This document shows positions 1-5,361 of a DNA stretch of 8,184 nucleotides, in pieces (the stretch's first letter is position 1; every line of letters starts with the position of its first letter). Both the position numbers and the translations under genes were made by a program. Where the stretch lies: NCBI GenBank assembly GCA_009838595.1, contig VXRI01000286.1, positions 1 to 8,184 of the forward strand, written 5' to 3'. The notes beneath the pieces were generated by a model. The model saw only the letters and a list, made by a program, of their open reading frames with translations. It made no database searches and was not told the origin of the DNA. The DNA is from Chloroflexota bacterium (lineage in GTDB: Bacteria > Chloroflexota > Dehalococcoidia > Lucifugimonadales > JADFKI01).

Positions 1-30
1 TTTAGATTTCTCGCTTTGCTCGAAATGACA
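1..30 (-). repeat. Partial copy of a dispersed hairpin repeat
   Basis: Read on the minus strand this is TGTCATTTCGAGC, then AAA, then GCGAGAAATCT. Positions 7-25 fold into a hairpin: TTTC pairs with GAAA, GC pairs with GC, the loop is three A residues, and there is a tandem G-A/A-G mismatch between the two paired blocks. From memory, this family of sequences is scattered through intergenic regions of many bacteria, often with GCGAAGC at the centre. The hairpin lies about 30 nt downstream of the transporter stop codon, so it could end that transcript, but no strong T run follows. The repeat may continue beyond the left edge of the window. Confidence 0.5.
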
Positions 31-56
31 AGGAAAAAGCGAATTGTCAACACAGC

Positions 57-1328
57 CTAGTCTCCCGCCGCAGCCTGTTCCGGCAGCTTGGTCCGCGACT
101 TGGCGTTGCCGATTATGAAGCCTAGCATGCCGATTAGCGCTCCGATGCCCGTTATGCCGAATGTGTTCGGTGTGCCGATGAAGTTGTGTATTGGGATGAA
201 CACGAACGCGCCGAACGAGCCGCCTACATCCCACGCCTGCTGCAGTGTTGCCATCGCCGCGCTGCGCTCTCGCATAGGCGCTCTGTCCACTGTGAACGAC
301 TGTATGCCCGGCTGCAGCAGCCCGAATCCCAGCCCGGCGAAGAATCCGCCGCTTAAGAACATCGCCTGGAAGAACGCTCCGTTCAGTACGAACATCGCAA
401 TCGCCACTGCCAGCAATCCCGGCACGATGACCGTCGCGCGCCCCAACCTGTCCGCGATTGGCCCGCCTGCCGCCATCGCGAACATGGACACGACCGAGAA
501 CACCGTGTAGAACAGCCCCGGATTGCCCAAGTTCTGTTCGTGTGCCAGCAGCGGCAGGTAGGTGTTCGTCGGCGCTGTGGTGAAGGTATATGTCAGGAAC
601 ACCAGCGTGGGGAACAGAGCCGAGCGCGCTATCAGCGGCGGCTTGTCGGCGGATGCGCCGGCTGCAGGACCCGGAGTTGGACGATCGAGCCCGATGCGGC
701 TTGTGGATATTCGAAGGCATGCCAAAGTGCCGATAGCCGCCACCAGCGCCGAGAACTGGAAGGCGTTCTGCGGACCGGCGTTTTCGTATAAGAACGACGA
801 CACGAACGGCGAATACAGGAACGATATGTTGATGGCGTTACCCATATACGCCATCGCTTCGGCGCGGCGTGTGTTCGGCGCGAGGTTCGCTACCATAGTA
901 GATGTGGCGACGGGTCCGAGCGCAAGCCCGACGCCTTGCAGCATGCGCATCGGCATCAGCCACCACGGGCTGAGCGCGAAGATGTACGACAGGCTGCCGA
1001 GCGATACGATAGCCGTGCCGATAACCGCCACGCGCTTGGGACCCAGCGTGTATATCCACTGCCCGCCGACAGGTCGTATCAGCAAGCCTACAATGCCGAA
1101 CGCGCCGATGATTATAGGCAGGTGAAACGACGCGTCGCCCTTAAGGTATTCGACGGCGAACGGCGGGATAATCGTCAGCGTCGCGGTGTAGCCGGCGAAC
1201 ATGAAGTGCCCGGTAATCAGCGTCAGAATGAAATCGCGCGTCCAAAGCCTATCGCCCTTTCCATCCAAGACGGCGGCAATCCGCCCGACCAACTCGTTCA
1301 CGGCAACCTTCTCGTTTCTTCCCGCCAA
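57..1328 (-). CDS. MFS transporter (drug or sugar efflux type)
   Basis: This encodes a 423-residue membrane protein of the major facilitator superfamily, a proton-coupled carrier of small molecules. Its pattern of hydrophobic segments fits 12 helices in two halves, joined by a hydrophilic linker at about residues 208-234 rich in P, A and G. The second half keeps a full motif A loop (G289 to R297, with D293, R294 and G296). The equivalent first-half loop is degenerate: around G89-R99 the Asp is Tyr93 and the Arg is Thr94. Residues R128 to G138 (R-x-x-Q-G-x-G) match the helix-4 motif of the family. A cytoplasmic N-terminus of about 30 residues precedes helix 1. The substrate cannot be deduced; neighbouring genes suggest only that it may be a sugar or a drug. 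The start is uncertain. The longest frame begins with TTG at 1328 and has no good ribosome site. GTG at 1301 has AGAAGG five bases upstream and would give 414 residues. The gene is transcribed divergently from the ThuA/SDR pair. Confidence 0.92.
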   Translation of the reverse strand: MAGRNEKVAVNELVGRIAAVLDGKGDRLWTRDFILTLITGHFMFAGYTATLTIIPPFAVEYLKGDASFHLPIIIGAFGIVGLLIRPVGGQWIYTLGPKRVAVIGTAIVSLGSLSYIFALSPWWLMPMRMLQGVGLALGPVATSTMVANLAPNTRRAEAMAYMGNAINISFLYSPFVSSFLYENAGPQNAFQFSALVAAIGTLACLRISTSRIGLDRPTPGPAAGASADKPPLIARSALFPTLVFLTYTFTTAPTNTYLPLLAHEQNLGNPGLFYTVFSVVSMFAMAAGGPIADRLGRATVIVPGLLAVAIAMFVLNGAFFQAMFLSGGFFAGLGFGLLQPGIQSFTVDRAPMRERSAAMATLQQAWDVGGSFGAFVFIPIHNFIGTPNTFGITGIGALIGMLGFIIGNAKSRTKLPEQAAAGD

Positions 1329-1386
1329 TCCGTCATCATAACTGCCAGCACCGCAACTGACTGTAACATATCAGCCGCTATGCTAA

Positions 1387-1404
1387 ACAGGATGTACAGG
1401 ATAT
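1387..1404 (+). repeat. ACAGGAT tandem pair, fragment of a dispersed repeat
   Basis: ACAGGAT occurs at 1387-1393 and again at 1396-1402, a 9-bp period. The same TACAGGAT core appears on the minus strand within the inverted repeat at 3165-3203. I recall ACAGGAT/ATCCTGT strings as a common family of dispersed intergenic repeats in bacterial and metagenomic contigs, so this is probably a decayed copy. Confidence 0.35.
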
Positions 1405-1525
1405 GGCATAGTTCTATTCACGCCGGAGCACGCCCATTCTGACCTTTCCCCAATAAGGGCTTACAGGAGTATGTAGTAGGTGATTCTAGTAGGACTTTGT
1501 GCTAATTCTCCGCGTACGCGCCTGA

Positions 1526-1554
1526 TTGCGGCGTGGCGGCATTAGGCTTATACT
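1526..1554 (+). promoter_or_regulatory. Predicted sigma-70-type promoter for the ThuA/SDR pair
   Basis: TTGCGG at 1526-1531 and TATACT at 1549-1554 are separated by 17 bases. The -10 box matches consensus at five of six positions and the -35 box at three. Transcription would begin near 1561, giving a leader of about 78 nt before the ThuA start. The same GCTTATACT string recurs before the small gene at 6711, and the rho promoter has a similar TTGCGA -35 box. Confidence 0.5.
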
Positions 1555-1638
1555 CACGGGCATAATAATATGAAGGCGGGCGAATTGAGACAAATACAGA
1601 TTGAAAATAGCGAGCCCGCATAACAGGAGGGATTGGAG

Positions 1639-2310
1639 ATGAATCTACTGGTACTATCCGGCGGCAGGCATCCTTATGAAGAGTCCACACCTGTGCTAGA
1701 AGGCTTTCTGACCGGAGCCGGGCATGAGGTGAATGTTACCGAAGACGCTTCAATTCTGGCGGACGCGGATGCGATGAACGACTACGATGCGCTGGTGTTC
1801 AACACGATGCGCGCGGGCGACGATGCGATGACGCGCGAGCAGCAGGCAGGCATGACGCGGTTTATCAACGACGGCAAGGGCTTCGTCTGCATCCACATCG
1901 CGGGCTGCGCCTCGGCAGACTGGCCCGAATACTACGACATCACCGGAGGCGGTTGGCTGCTCTCCGATAGCTACCACCCGCCATACGGCAAGTTCGAGGT
2001 GAACATCACGGACGCGGACAGTCCCGGCGCGGCGGGTATATCTGACTTCGAGACGAACGACGAACTCTACATGGGCATCGAGTTCAAAGACGGCAACGAT
2101 GTCTTCATGACCGGCGACTCTGAAGACGGCACTTGGATTTGGCGCGGCGAAGAGACTTTCATGCCCGGCGGCACATTCCCGCTCGGCTGGACGCGGCAAT
2201 TCGGCAACGGTAAAGTGTTCGTAACATTGCTAGGGCACAACGGATTGAGCTTCGAGACACCGGAGTTTCAGCGCGTGGTGCTGAACGGAATCGACTGGAC
2301 GACATCGTAA
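1639..2310 (+). CDS. ThuA-like domain protein
   Basis: This encodes a 223-residue soluble protein with no signal peptide, spanning essentially one ThuA-like domain. The fold is related to class I glutamine amidotransferases and is associated with trehalose and other sugar utilisation; a defined reaction is lacking for most members. Matching features in order are: the first beta strand and loop LLVLSGG (residues 3-9); a D-x-x-V-F strand at 50-54; T65-E67 followed by the GKGFVCIH block (79-86), which corresponds to the usual GgGlvglH; GGG at 103-105; H113; DELY at 141-144; P181-W184; and LGHN at 198-201 before the terminal I-x-W (218-220). ATG at 1639 is chosen because AGGAGG (1625-1630) lies eight bases upstream; a TTG at 1633 would be too close to it. 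An SDR gene follows after 83 bases and probably shares the transcript, suggesting a carbohydrate or polyol oxidation module. The substrate is unknown. Confidence 0.87.
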   Translation: MNLLVLSGGRHPYEESTPVLEGFLTGAGHEVNVTEDASILADADAMNDYDALVFNTMRAGDDAMTREQQAGMTRFINDGKGFVCIHIAGCASADWPEYYDITGGGWLLSDSYHPPYGKFEVNITDADSPGAAGISDFETNDELYMGIEFKDGNDVFMTGDSEDGTWIWRGEETFMPGGTFPLGWTRQFGNGKVFVTLLGHNGLSFETPEFQRVVLNGIDWTTS

Positions 2311-2347
2311 TCCGTCAGTTATTCGCCGGACGATAAATCCATAGCGC

Positions 2348-2374
2348 GGACTTACCCATGATGGACTTACCCAT
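2348..2374 (+). repeat. 12-bp direct repeat upstream of the SDR gene
   Basis: GGACTTACCCAT occurs exactly at 2348-2359 and 2363-2374, with a 15-bp period. It ends just before the SDR ribosome site (AGGAGG, 2380-2385). It may be a local duplication or a paired protein-binding site. No promoter was recognised in this 83-bp gap. Confidence 0.75.
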
Positions 2375-2393
2375 AAGATAGGAGGCAAGGCTT

Positions 2394-3146
2394 ATGAGGC
2401 TAGAAGGCAAGGTCGCAATCATAAGCGGCGGCGCGCGAGGGCAGGGCGCTGCGGAGGCGAAGATGTTCGCGCGAGAAGGCGCGAAGGTCGTCTTCGGCGA
2501 CATTCTTGATGACGAAGGCAAGCAGGTCGAAGCCGAGATTAACGAGACCGGCGGAGACGCAACTTATGTTAACTTGGATGTTACCAGCGAAGACGCTTGG
2601 CAGAACGCTGTCAATACCGCAGTCGAGCGCTACGGCAAAGTGGACATTCTGGTGAACAACGCCCGCGTCGCGTTCTGGAGATTCGGCGCCGACGCAAGCG
2701 AGCAAGACTGGGACACCGTGATGGACATCAACGCCAAGGGCGTGTTCCTAGGCACAAAGGCGGTGATTCCGGCGATGCGAGATGCGGGCGGCGGATCCAT
2801 CGTGAACATATCGTCCATATCCGGCATGGTGGGTCAGGCGACCATCCATCCCGGTTACAACGCATCCAAAGGCGCGGTTCGCATACTCACCAAGTCCACC
2901 GCGATCCAATACGCGAAAGAAGGCATACGCTGCAATTCTGTGCATCCCGGGCCGGTGCGCACGGAGATGACCGCACGCGGCTGGCGAGACCCAGAGCGGC
3001 GCCAGCGCACCGAGCAGAACACGCCGCTAGGCCGTTACGCCGACGCCGACGAGATAGCGAGCGGCGTGCTGTTCCTAGCATCAGACGAATCGTCCTACAT
3101 GACGGGCAGCGAGTTAGTTATTGATGGCGGCGTAACCGCGCAGTAG
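2394..3146 (+). CDS. Short-chain dehydrogenase/reductase (SDR), NAD-preferring
   Basis: This encodes a 250-residue classical SDR, the typical length for a single-domain Rossmann oxidoreductase of FabG type. The cofactor loop is G12-x3-G16-x-G18. Asp36 at the end of the second strand favours NAD(H) over NADP(H). D62-V63 marks the adenine-binding position. The catalytic set is complete: Asn113, Ser141 in the N-I-S-S block, and Tyr155-x3-Lys159. H184-P-G-P-V-R-T190 follows, then the C-terminal S-x-x-x-T-G-S and D-G-G (residue 243 onward). The structural NNAG motif after strand 4 reads NNAR (Arg91), which is unusual. The start has a strong ribosome site, AGGAGG at 2380-2385, eight bases upstream. 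It probably forms an operon with the ThuA-like gene. The substrate (sugar, polyol or other secondary alcohol) cannot be read from the sequence. The family is certain; the reaction is not. Confidence 0.96.
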   Translation: MRLEGKVAIISGGARGQGAAEAKMFAREGAKVVFGDILDDEGKQVEAEINETGGDATYVNLDVTSEDAWQNAVNTAVERYGKVDILVNNARVAFWRFGADASEQDWDTVMDINAKGVFLGTKAVIPAMRDAGGGSIVNISSISGMVGQATIHPGYNASKGAVRILTKSTAIQYAKEGIRCNSVHPGPVRTEMTARGWRDPERRQRTEQNTPLGRYADADEIASGVLFLASDESSYMTGSELVIDGGVTAQ

Positions 3147-3164
3147 CCACTGATAATTTATATT

Positions 3165-3203
3165 GATATACGGGATGGATTGTCCATACCCATCCTGTAT
3201 ATC
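3165..3203. repeat. Long inverted repeat between SDR gene and pyrG
   Basis: Positions 3165-3178 pair with 3190-3203: 13 Watson-Crick pairs plus one G-T wobble (3172/3196), with an 11-base loop. A shorter perfect hairpin, ATGGA-ttg-TCCAT (3175-3187), competes with the upper part of the stem. The structure begins 19 bases after the SDR stop and lies about 48 bases upstream of the pyrG -35 box, so it is well placed to end SDR transcription. Neither side has a proper T run, so a standard intrinsic terminator is not proven. The minus strand contains TACAGGAT, as in the repeat near 1396, and the site may be a member of a dispersed ATCCTGT repeat family. Confidence 0.7.
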
Positions 3204-3250
3204 TTGTGCATCCGTGTTAGTTCCGGCCCTAAACCTGAACTTCGAATCCG

Positions 3251-3280
3251 TTGACACTGTAAATGTGCCGTCCATATACT
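3251..3280 (+). promoter_or_regulatory. Predicted pyrG promoter
   Basis: TTGACA at 3251-3256 matches the -35 consensus completely. TATACT at 3275-3280 matches five of six -10 positions. The spacer is 18 bases. Transcription should start about 3286-3288, leaving a leader of only about 21-23 nt before the pyrG ATG. The initially transcribed bases do not form the GGGC start linked to reiterative transcription control of pyrG in Bacillus. The 14 bases at 3251-3264 recur exactly at 7954-7967. Confidence 0.7.
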
Positions 3281-3288
3281 TTTGCGAA

Positions 3289-3312
3289 ATGGATAGCGGT
3301 GTAGGTGAATGA
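3289..3312 (+). other. Seven-codon upstream ORF overlapping the pyrG start
   Basis: ATG at 3289 opens a frame reading MDSGVGE. Its TGA (3310-3312) overlaps the pyrG ATG (3309-3311) as ATGA. The predicted transcription start is within about three bases of this ATG, so it would be translated as a nearly leaderless message. The pyrG start itself has only AGGTG/AGGTGA abutting it, which is too close to serve as a normal ribosome site, so translational coupling is plausible. This is inference from position only; such a short frame can occur by chance. Confidence 0.3.
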
Positions 3313-4979
3313 CGACTAATTTTGTGTTTGTTACCGGCGGTGTGGTCAGCTCTATTGGCAAGGGCATCGCCGTCGCCTCTCTTGGGCGAGTGCTTAAGAG
3401 CAGAGGCGTGTCCGTTTCCGTGCTCAAACTCGACCCGTATCTCAATGTCGATCCAGGCACTATGTCTCCGTATCAGCACGGCGAGGTATTCGTAACGCGC
3501 GATGGCTGCGAGACCGACCTCGACCTTGGCCACTACGAGCGCTTTATCGATGTGGAACTGACACGCGCATCCAACCTGACCGCCGGGCAGATATACCAAG
3601 ACATTATCTCACGCGAGCGGCAGGGCGAGTTCCTCGGCGGCACTATCCAAGCCGTTCCGCATGTTACCGACGCCATCAAGCAGCACATGCTCAGTCTCGC
3701 GCAAAGCAGCGAAGCCGAAGTCATCATAGTCGAAGTCGGCGGCACAGTCGGCGATATCGAAGGGCTGCCATTTCTCGAAGCCATCCGGCAGATGCGCAAC
3801 GAAGTCGGCCGGGACAACGTCTGCTACATCCATCTGACATTCTTGCCGTTCATCATGGCTACGGGCGAACTGAAGACCAAGCCCACGCAGCACAGCGTCC
3901 GCGAACTGCGCAGCATCGGCATTCAGCCTGATGTCATCGTCTGCCGCAGCGACTACGAAGTCGATGACGACATCAAGCGCAAGATAAGCATCCACTGCGA
4001 TGTGCCGCTTCCTGCCGTCATAACCCTGCCCACGGTAGAGACGGTGTATGAAGTGCCGCTCATACTGGAAGACGAAGGTATGGGCGAACTCGTAGTTAAT
4101 ACCTTGGGCATCGAGAGCGTGGGGCGCGACATGGCGGGCTGGGAGATGCTGGTAGAGGGCATCAAGACGCCAAAGGAAGCCCTGCCTGTCGCGGTCGTGG
4201 GCAAGTATGTGGACTTGCAGGATTCGTACCTGTCGGTCAAGGAAGCGCTGTTCCACGCGGGCATGGCGCATGATGTGGACATCGAAGTGCGCTGGGTGCG
4301 CTCTGAGGACATAGAGCAGCAAGGACCGTCGCGCCTGCTGGATGATGTGCGCGGCATCGTGGTGCCCGGCGGCTTTGGGCAGCGCGGCGTCGAGGGAATG
4401 ATCCTCACTGCGGAATACGCCCGCACGCACAAGATACCCTATCTCGGCTTGTGCCTTGGCTTGCAGGTGATGGTAATCGAGATGGCGCGGAACGGGCTTG
4501 GCAAAGAGACGGCGCACTCCACCGAGTTCAACCCGCTCACCGCAGACCCGGTTATCGACATTATGCCGGAGCAGCGCGTTATAACGCAGATGGGCGGCAC
4601 GATGCGGCTCGGTGAGTATCCATGCGACCTGATGGCGGATAGCAAGGCGCGCGCCGCGTACGGCGTATCGTCGATCAGCGAGCGCCACCGCCACCGCTTC
4701 GAGTTCAACAACGACTATCAGGAAGCGTTCGAGTCAGTCGGGCTATGGCCCTCCGGCCTTTCCCCGAACCGCAAACTGGTGGAGATTATGGAGCTGGAAC
4801 CGAACATGCACCCGTTCATGCTGGGCGTGCAGTTCCACCCGGAGTTCCGCTCTCGGCCGAACAAGCCGCATCCATTGTTCGAGGGCTTCGTAGAATCCGC
4901 GCTGGAGACACTGCGCGAGGGCGCGCAACATTCGCTGCCGATAGATGAAGACGCCAATCGCTCCGTGGACACGCTATGA
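3309..4979 (+). CDS. pyrG: CTP synthase (glutamine-hydrolysing)
   Basis: This encodes a 556-residue cytosolic enzyme that converts UTP, ATP and glutamine to CTP, the last step of de novo CTP synthesis. The N-terminal synthetase domain (about 1-270) starts with the family signature, G10-G11-V-V-S-S-x-G17-K18-G19. It keeps LDPYLNVDPG (41-50), S-P-Y-Q-H-G-E-V-F, the Mg-binding Asp72 in L-D-L-G-H-Y-E-R-F and Glu142 before GGTVGDIE, and KTKPTQHS (189-196). The C-terminal glutaminase domain (about 293-535) has the oxyanion-loop PGGFGQRG (353-360), the nucleophile Cys382 in GLCLGLQ, and the His510/Glu512 pair in FHPEF. RHRHRFE (459-465) is also present. Length and residues are all as expected for a functional enzyme. 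The start is set by the conserved N-terminus (MTTN-x-x-FVTGG), although its ribosome site is weak. It is transcribed from its own promoter. In Bacillus and relatives pyrG and rho also lie near each other. Confidence 0.99.
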   Translation: MTTNFVFVTGGVVSSIGKGIAVASLGRVLKSRGVSVSVLKLDPYLNVDPGTMSPYQHGEVFVTRDGCETDLDLGHYERFIDVELTRASNLTAGQIYQDIISRERQGEFLGGTIQAVPHVTDAIKQHMLSLAQSSEAEVIIVEVGGTVGDIEGLPFLEAIRQMRNEVGRDNVCYIHLTFLPFIMATGELKTKPTQHSVRELRSIGIQPDVIVCRSDYEVDDDIKRKISIHCDVPLPAVITLPTVETVYEVPLILEDEGMGELVVNTLGIESVGRDMAGWEMLVEGIKTPKEALPVAVVGKYVDLQDSYLSVKEALFHAGMAHDVDIEVRWVRSEDIEQQGPSRLLDDVRGIVVPGGFGQRGVEGMILTAEYARTHKIPYLGLCLGLQVMVIEMARNGLGKETAHSTEFNPLTADPVIDIMPEQRVITQMGGTMRLGEYPCDLMADSKARAAYGVSSISERHRHRFEFNNDYQEAFESVGLWPSGLSPNRKLVEIMELEPNMHPFMLGVQFHPEFRSRPNKPHPLFEGFVESALETLREGAQHSLPIDEDANRSVDTL

Positions 4980-5034
4980 CGCAGGTACGAGCCTAACCTT
5001 CCTACATCATAGGCACATCACCATGGCAGACATC

Positions 5035-5050
5035 ATGTCACAATGTCACA
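5035..5050 (+). repeat. Tandem 8-bp repeat ATGTCACA
   Basis: ATGTCACA is present twice back to back (5035-5042, 5043-5050). It lies about 50 bases upstream of the rho -35 box and could be a binding site or simple slippage. Confidence 0.7.
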
Positions 5051-5100
5051 ACATTATGGGGATGGGATATTCCCCCAGCCCCAGCCCGTGAAGCAACCCG

Positions 5101-5129
5101 TTGCGAATGGGGATTTTAGCGGATATAAT
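5101..5129 (+). promoter_or_regulatory. Predicted rho promoter
   Basis: TTGCGA (5101-5106), a 17-base spacer and a perfect TATAAT (5124-5129) make the most consensus-like -10 element in the window. Transcription would start near 5136, about 225 nt before the rho start codon. Confidence 0.7.
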
Positions 5130-5135
5130 GCGTAA

Positions 5136-5361
5136 GGTAGGGTGTATTCCAGTGTGCTATGCTTCGTTGAGACTGCCCTTCGGCGTCTAGCGCTGATGCA
5201 CACTTTCCCCAGTTGTCGATTGTCCCCTGCCATGAGCCTGCCTGTCTAGCCTGCCCGCGCGTATGAGCGCGCCGTTTAGTTTGTCATAAGGCACATTATT
5301 TCTTCTCGTCTATTTCAGTCCATCAGCCTTTAGCATGCGCCTTTTGGGCGCGGAGTATCTT
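5136..5361 (+). promoter_or_regulatory. Long C-rich rho leader, possible autoregulatory region
   Basis: The predicted untranslated leader is about 225 nt. It contains a hairpin at 5170-5188 (AGAC and GCC paired with GGC and GTCT, with one bulged T) and a 5-bp GC hairpin at 5256-5271 followed by a modest T-rich run. Between them the strand is C-rich and G-poor: I count 25 C and 13 G in 5201-5260. This is the composition expected of a Rho utilisation site. In E. coli, Rho attenuates its own leader; the same is inferred here. No leader peptide was identified. Confidence 0.4.

Larger units (their letters stand above)
1329..1638. other. Divergent intergenic region with promoter and repeat fragments
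   Basis: No gene is convincing here. The region holds an ACAGGAT repeat fragment near 1387-1404, two TAGTAGG copies (1474-1480 and 1487-1493), a perfect 10-bp palindrome CGCGTACGCG at 1511-1520, and a rightward promoter at 1526-1554. The palindrome ends five bases upstream of the -35 box and could be an operator. I could not find a persuasive leftward promoter for the transporter. Confidence 0.6.
4980..5135. other. Non-coding stretch after pyrG, including tandem repeats and a GC dyad
   Basis: No gene is present. There is a tandem 8-bp repeat at 5035-5050, and GGGA-tat-TCCC at 5064-5074 within a G-rich then C-rich string. CCCCAG is repeated near 5073-5084. No intrinsic terminator with a T run was seen, so pyrG transcription may end in a Rho-dependent manner. 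The rho promoter lies at 5101-5129. Confidence 0.5.

Noticed and set aside
562..1125. 187-codon plus-strand frame opposite the MFS gene
   Set aside because: The minus strand encodes a clear 12-helix transporter; this frame has no domain and is a shadow.
1750..2199. 149-codon minus-strand frame opposite the ThuA-like gene
   Set aside because: It lies inside a convincing gene on the other strand and has no motif or ribosome site that I could see.
3609..4694. 361-codon minus-strand frame opposite pyrG
   Set aside because: It lies wholly antisense to a fully conserved CTP synthase, is very rich in His, Arg and Ala with no motif, and has the look of a shadow of the coding strand.
5058..5084. Intrinsic terminator of pyrG at the GGGA-tat-TCCC dyad
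   Set aside because: The stem is only four base pairs and is followed by C-rich sequence instead of a T run.
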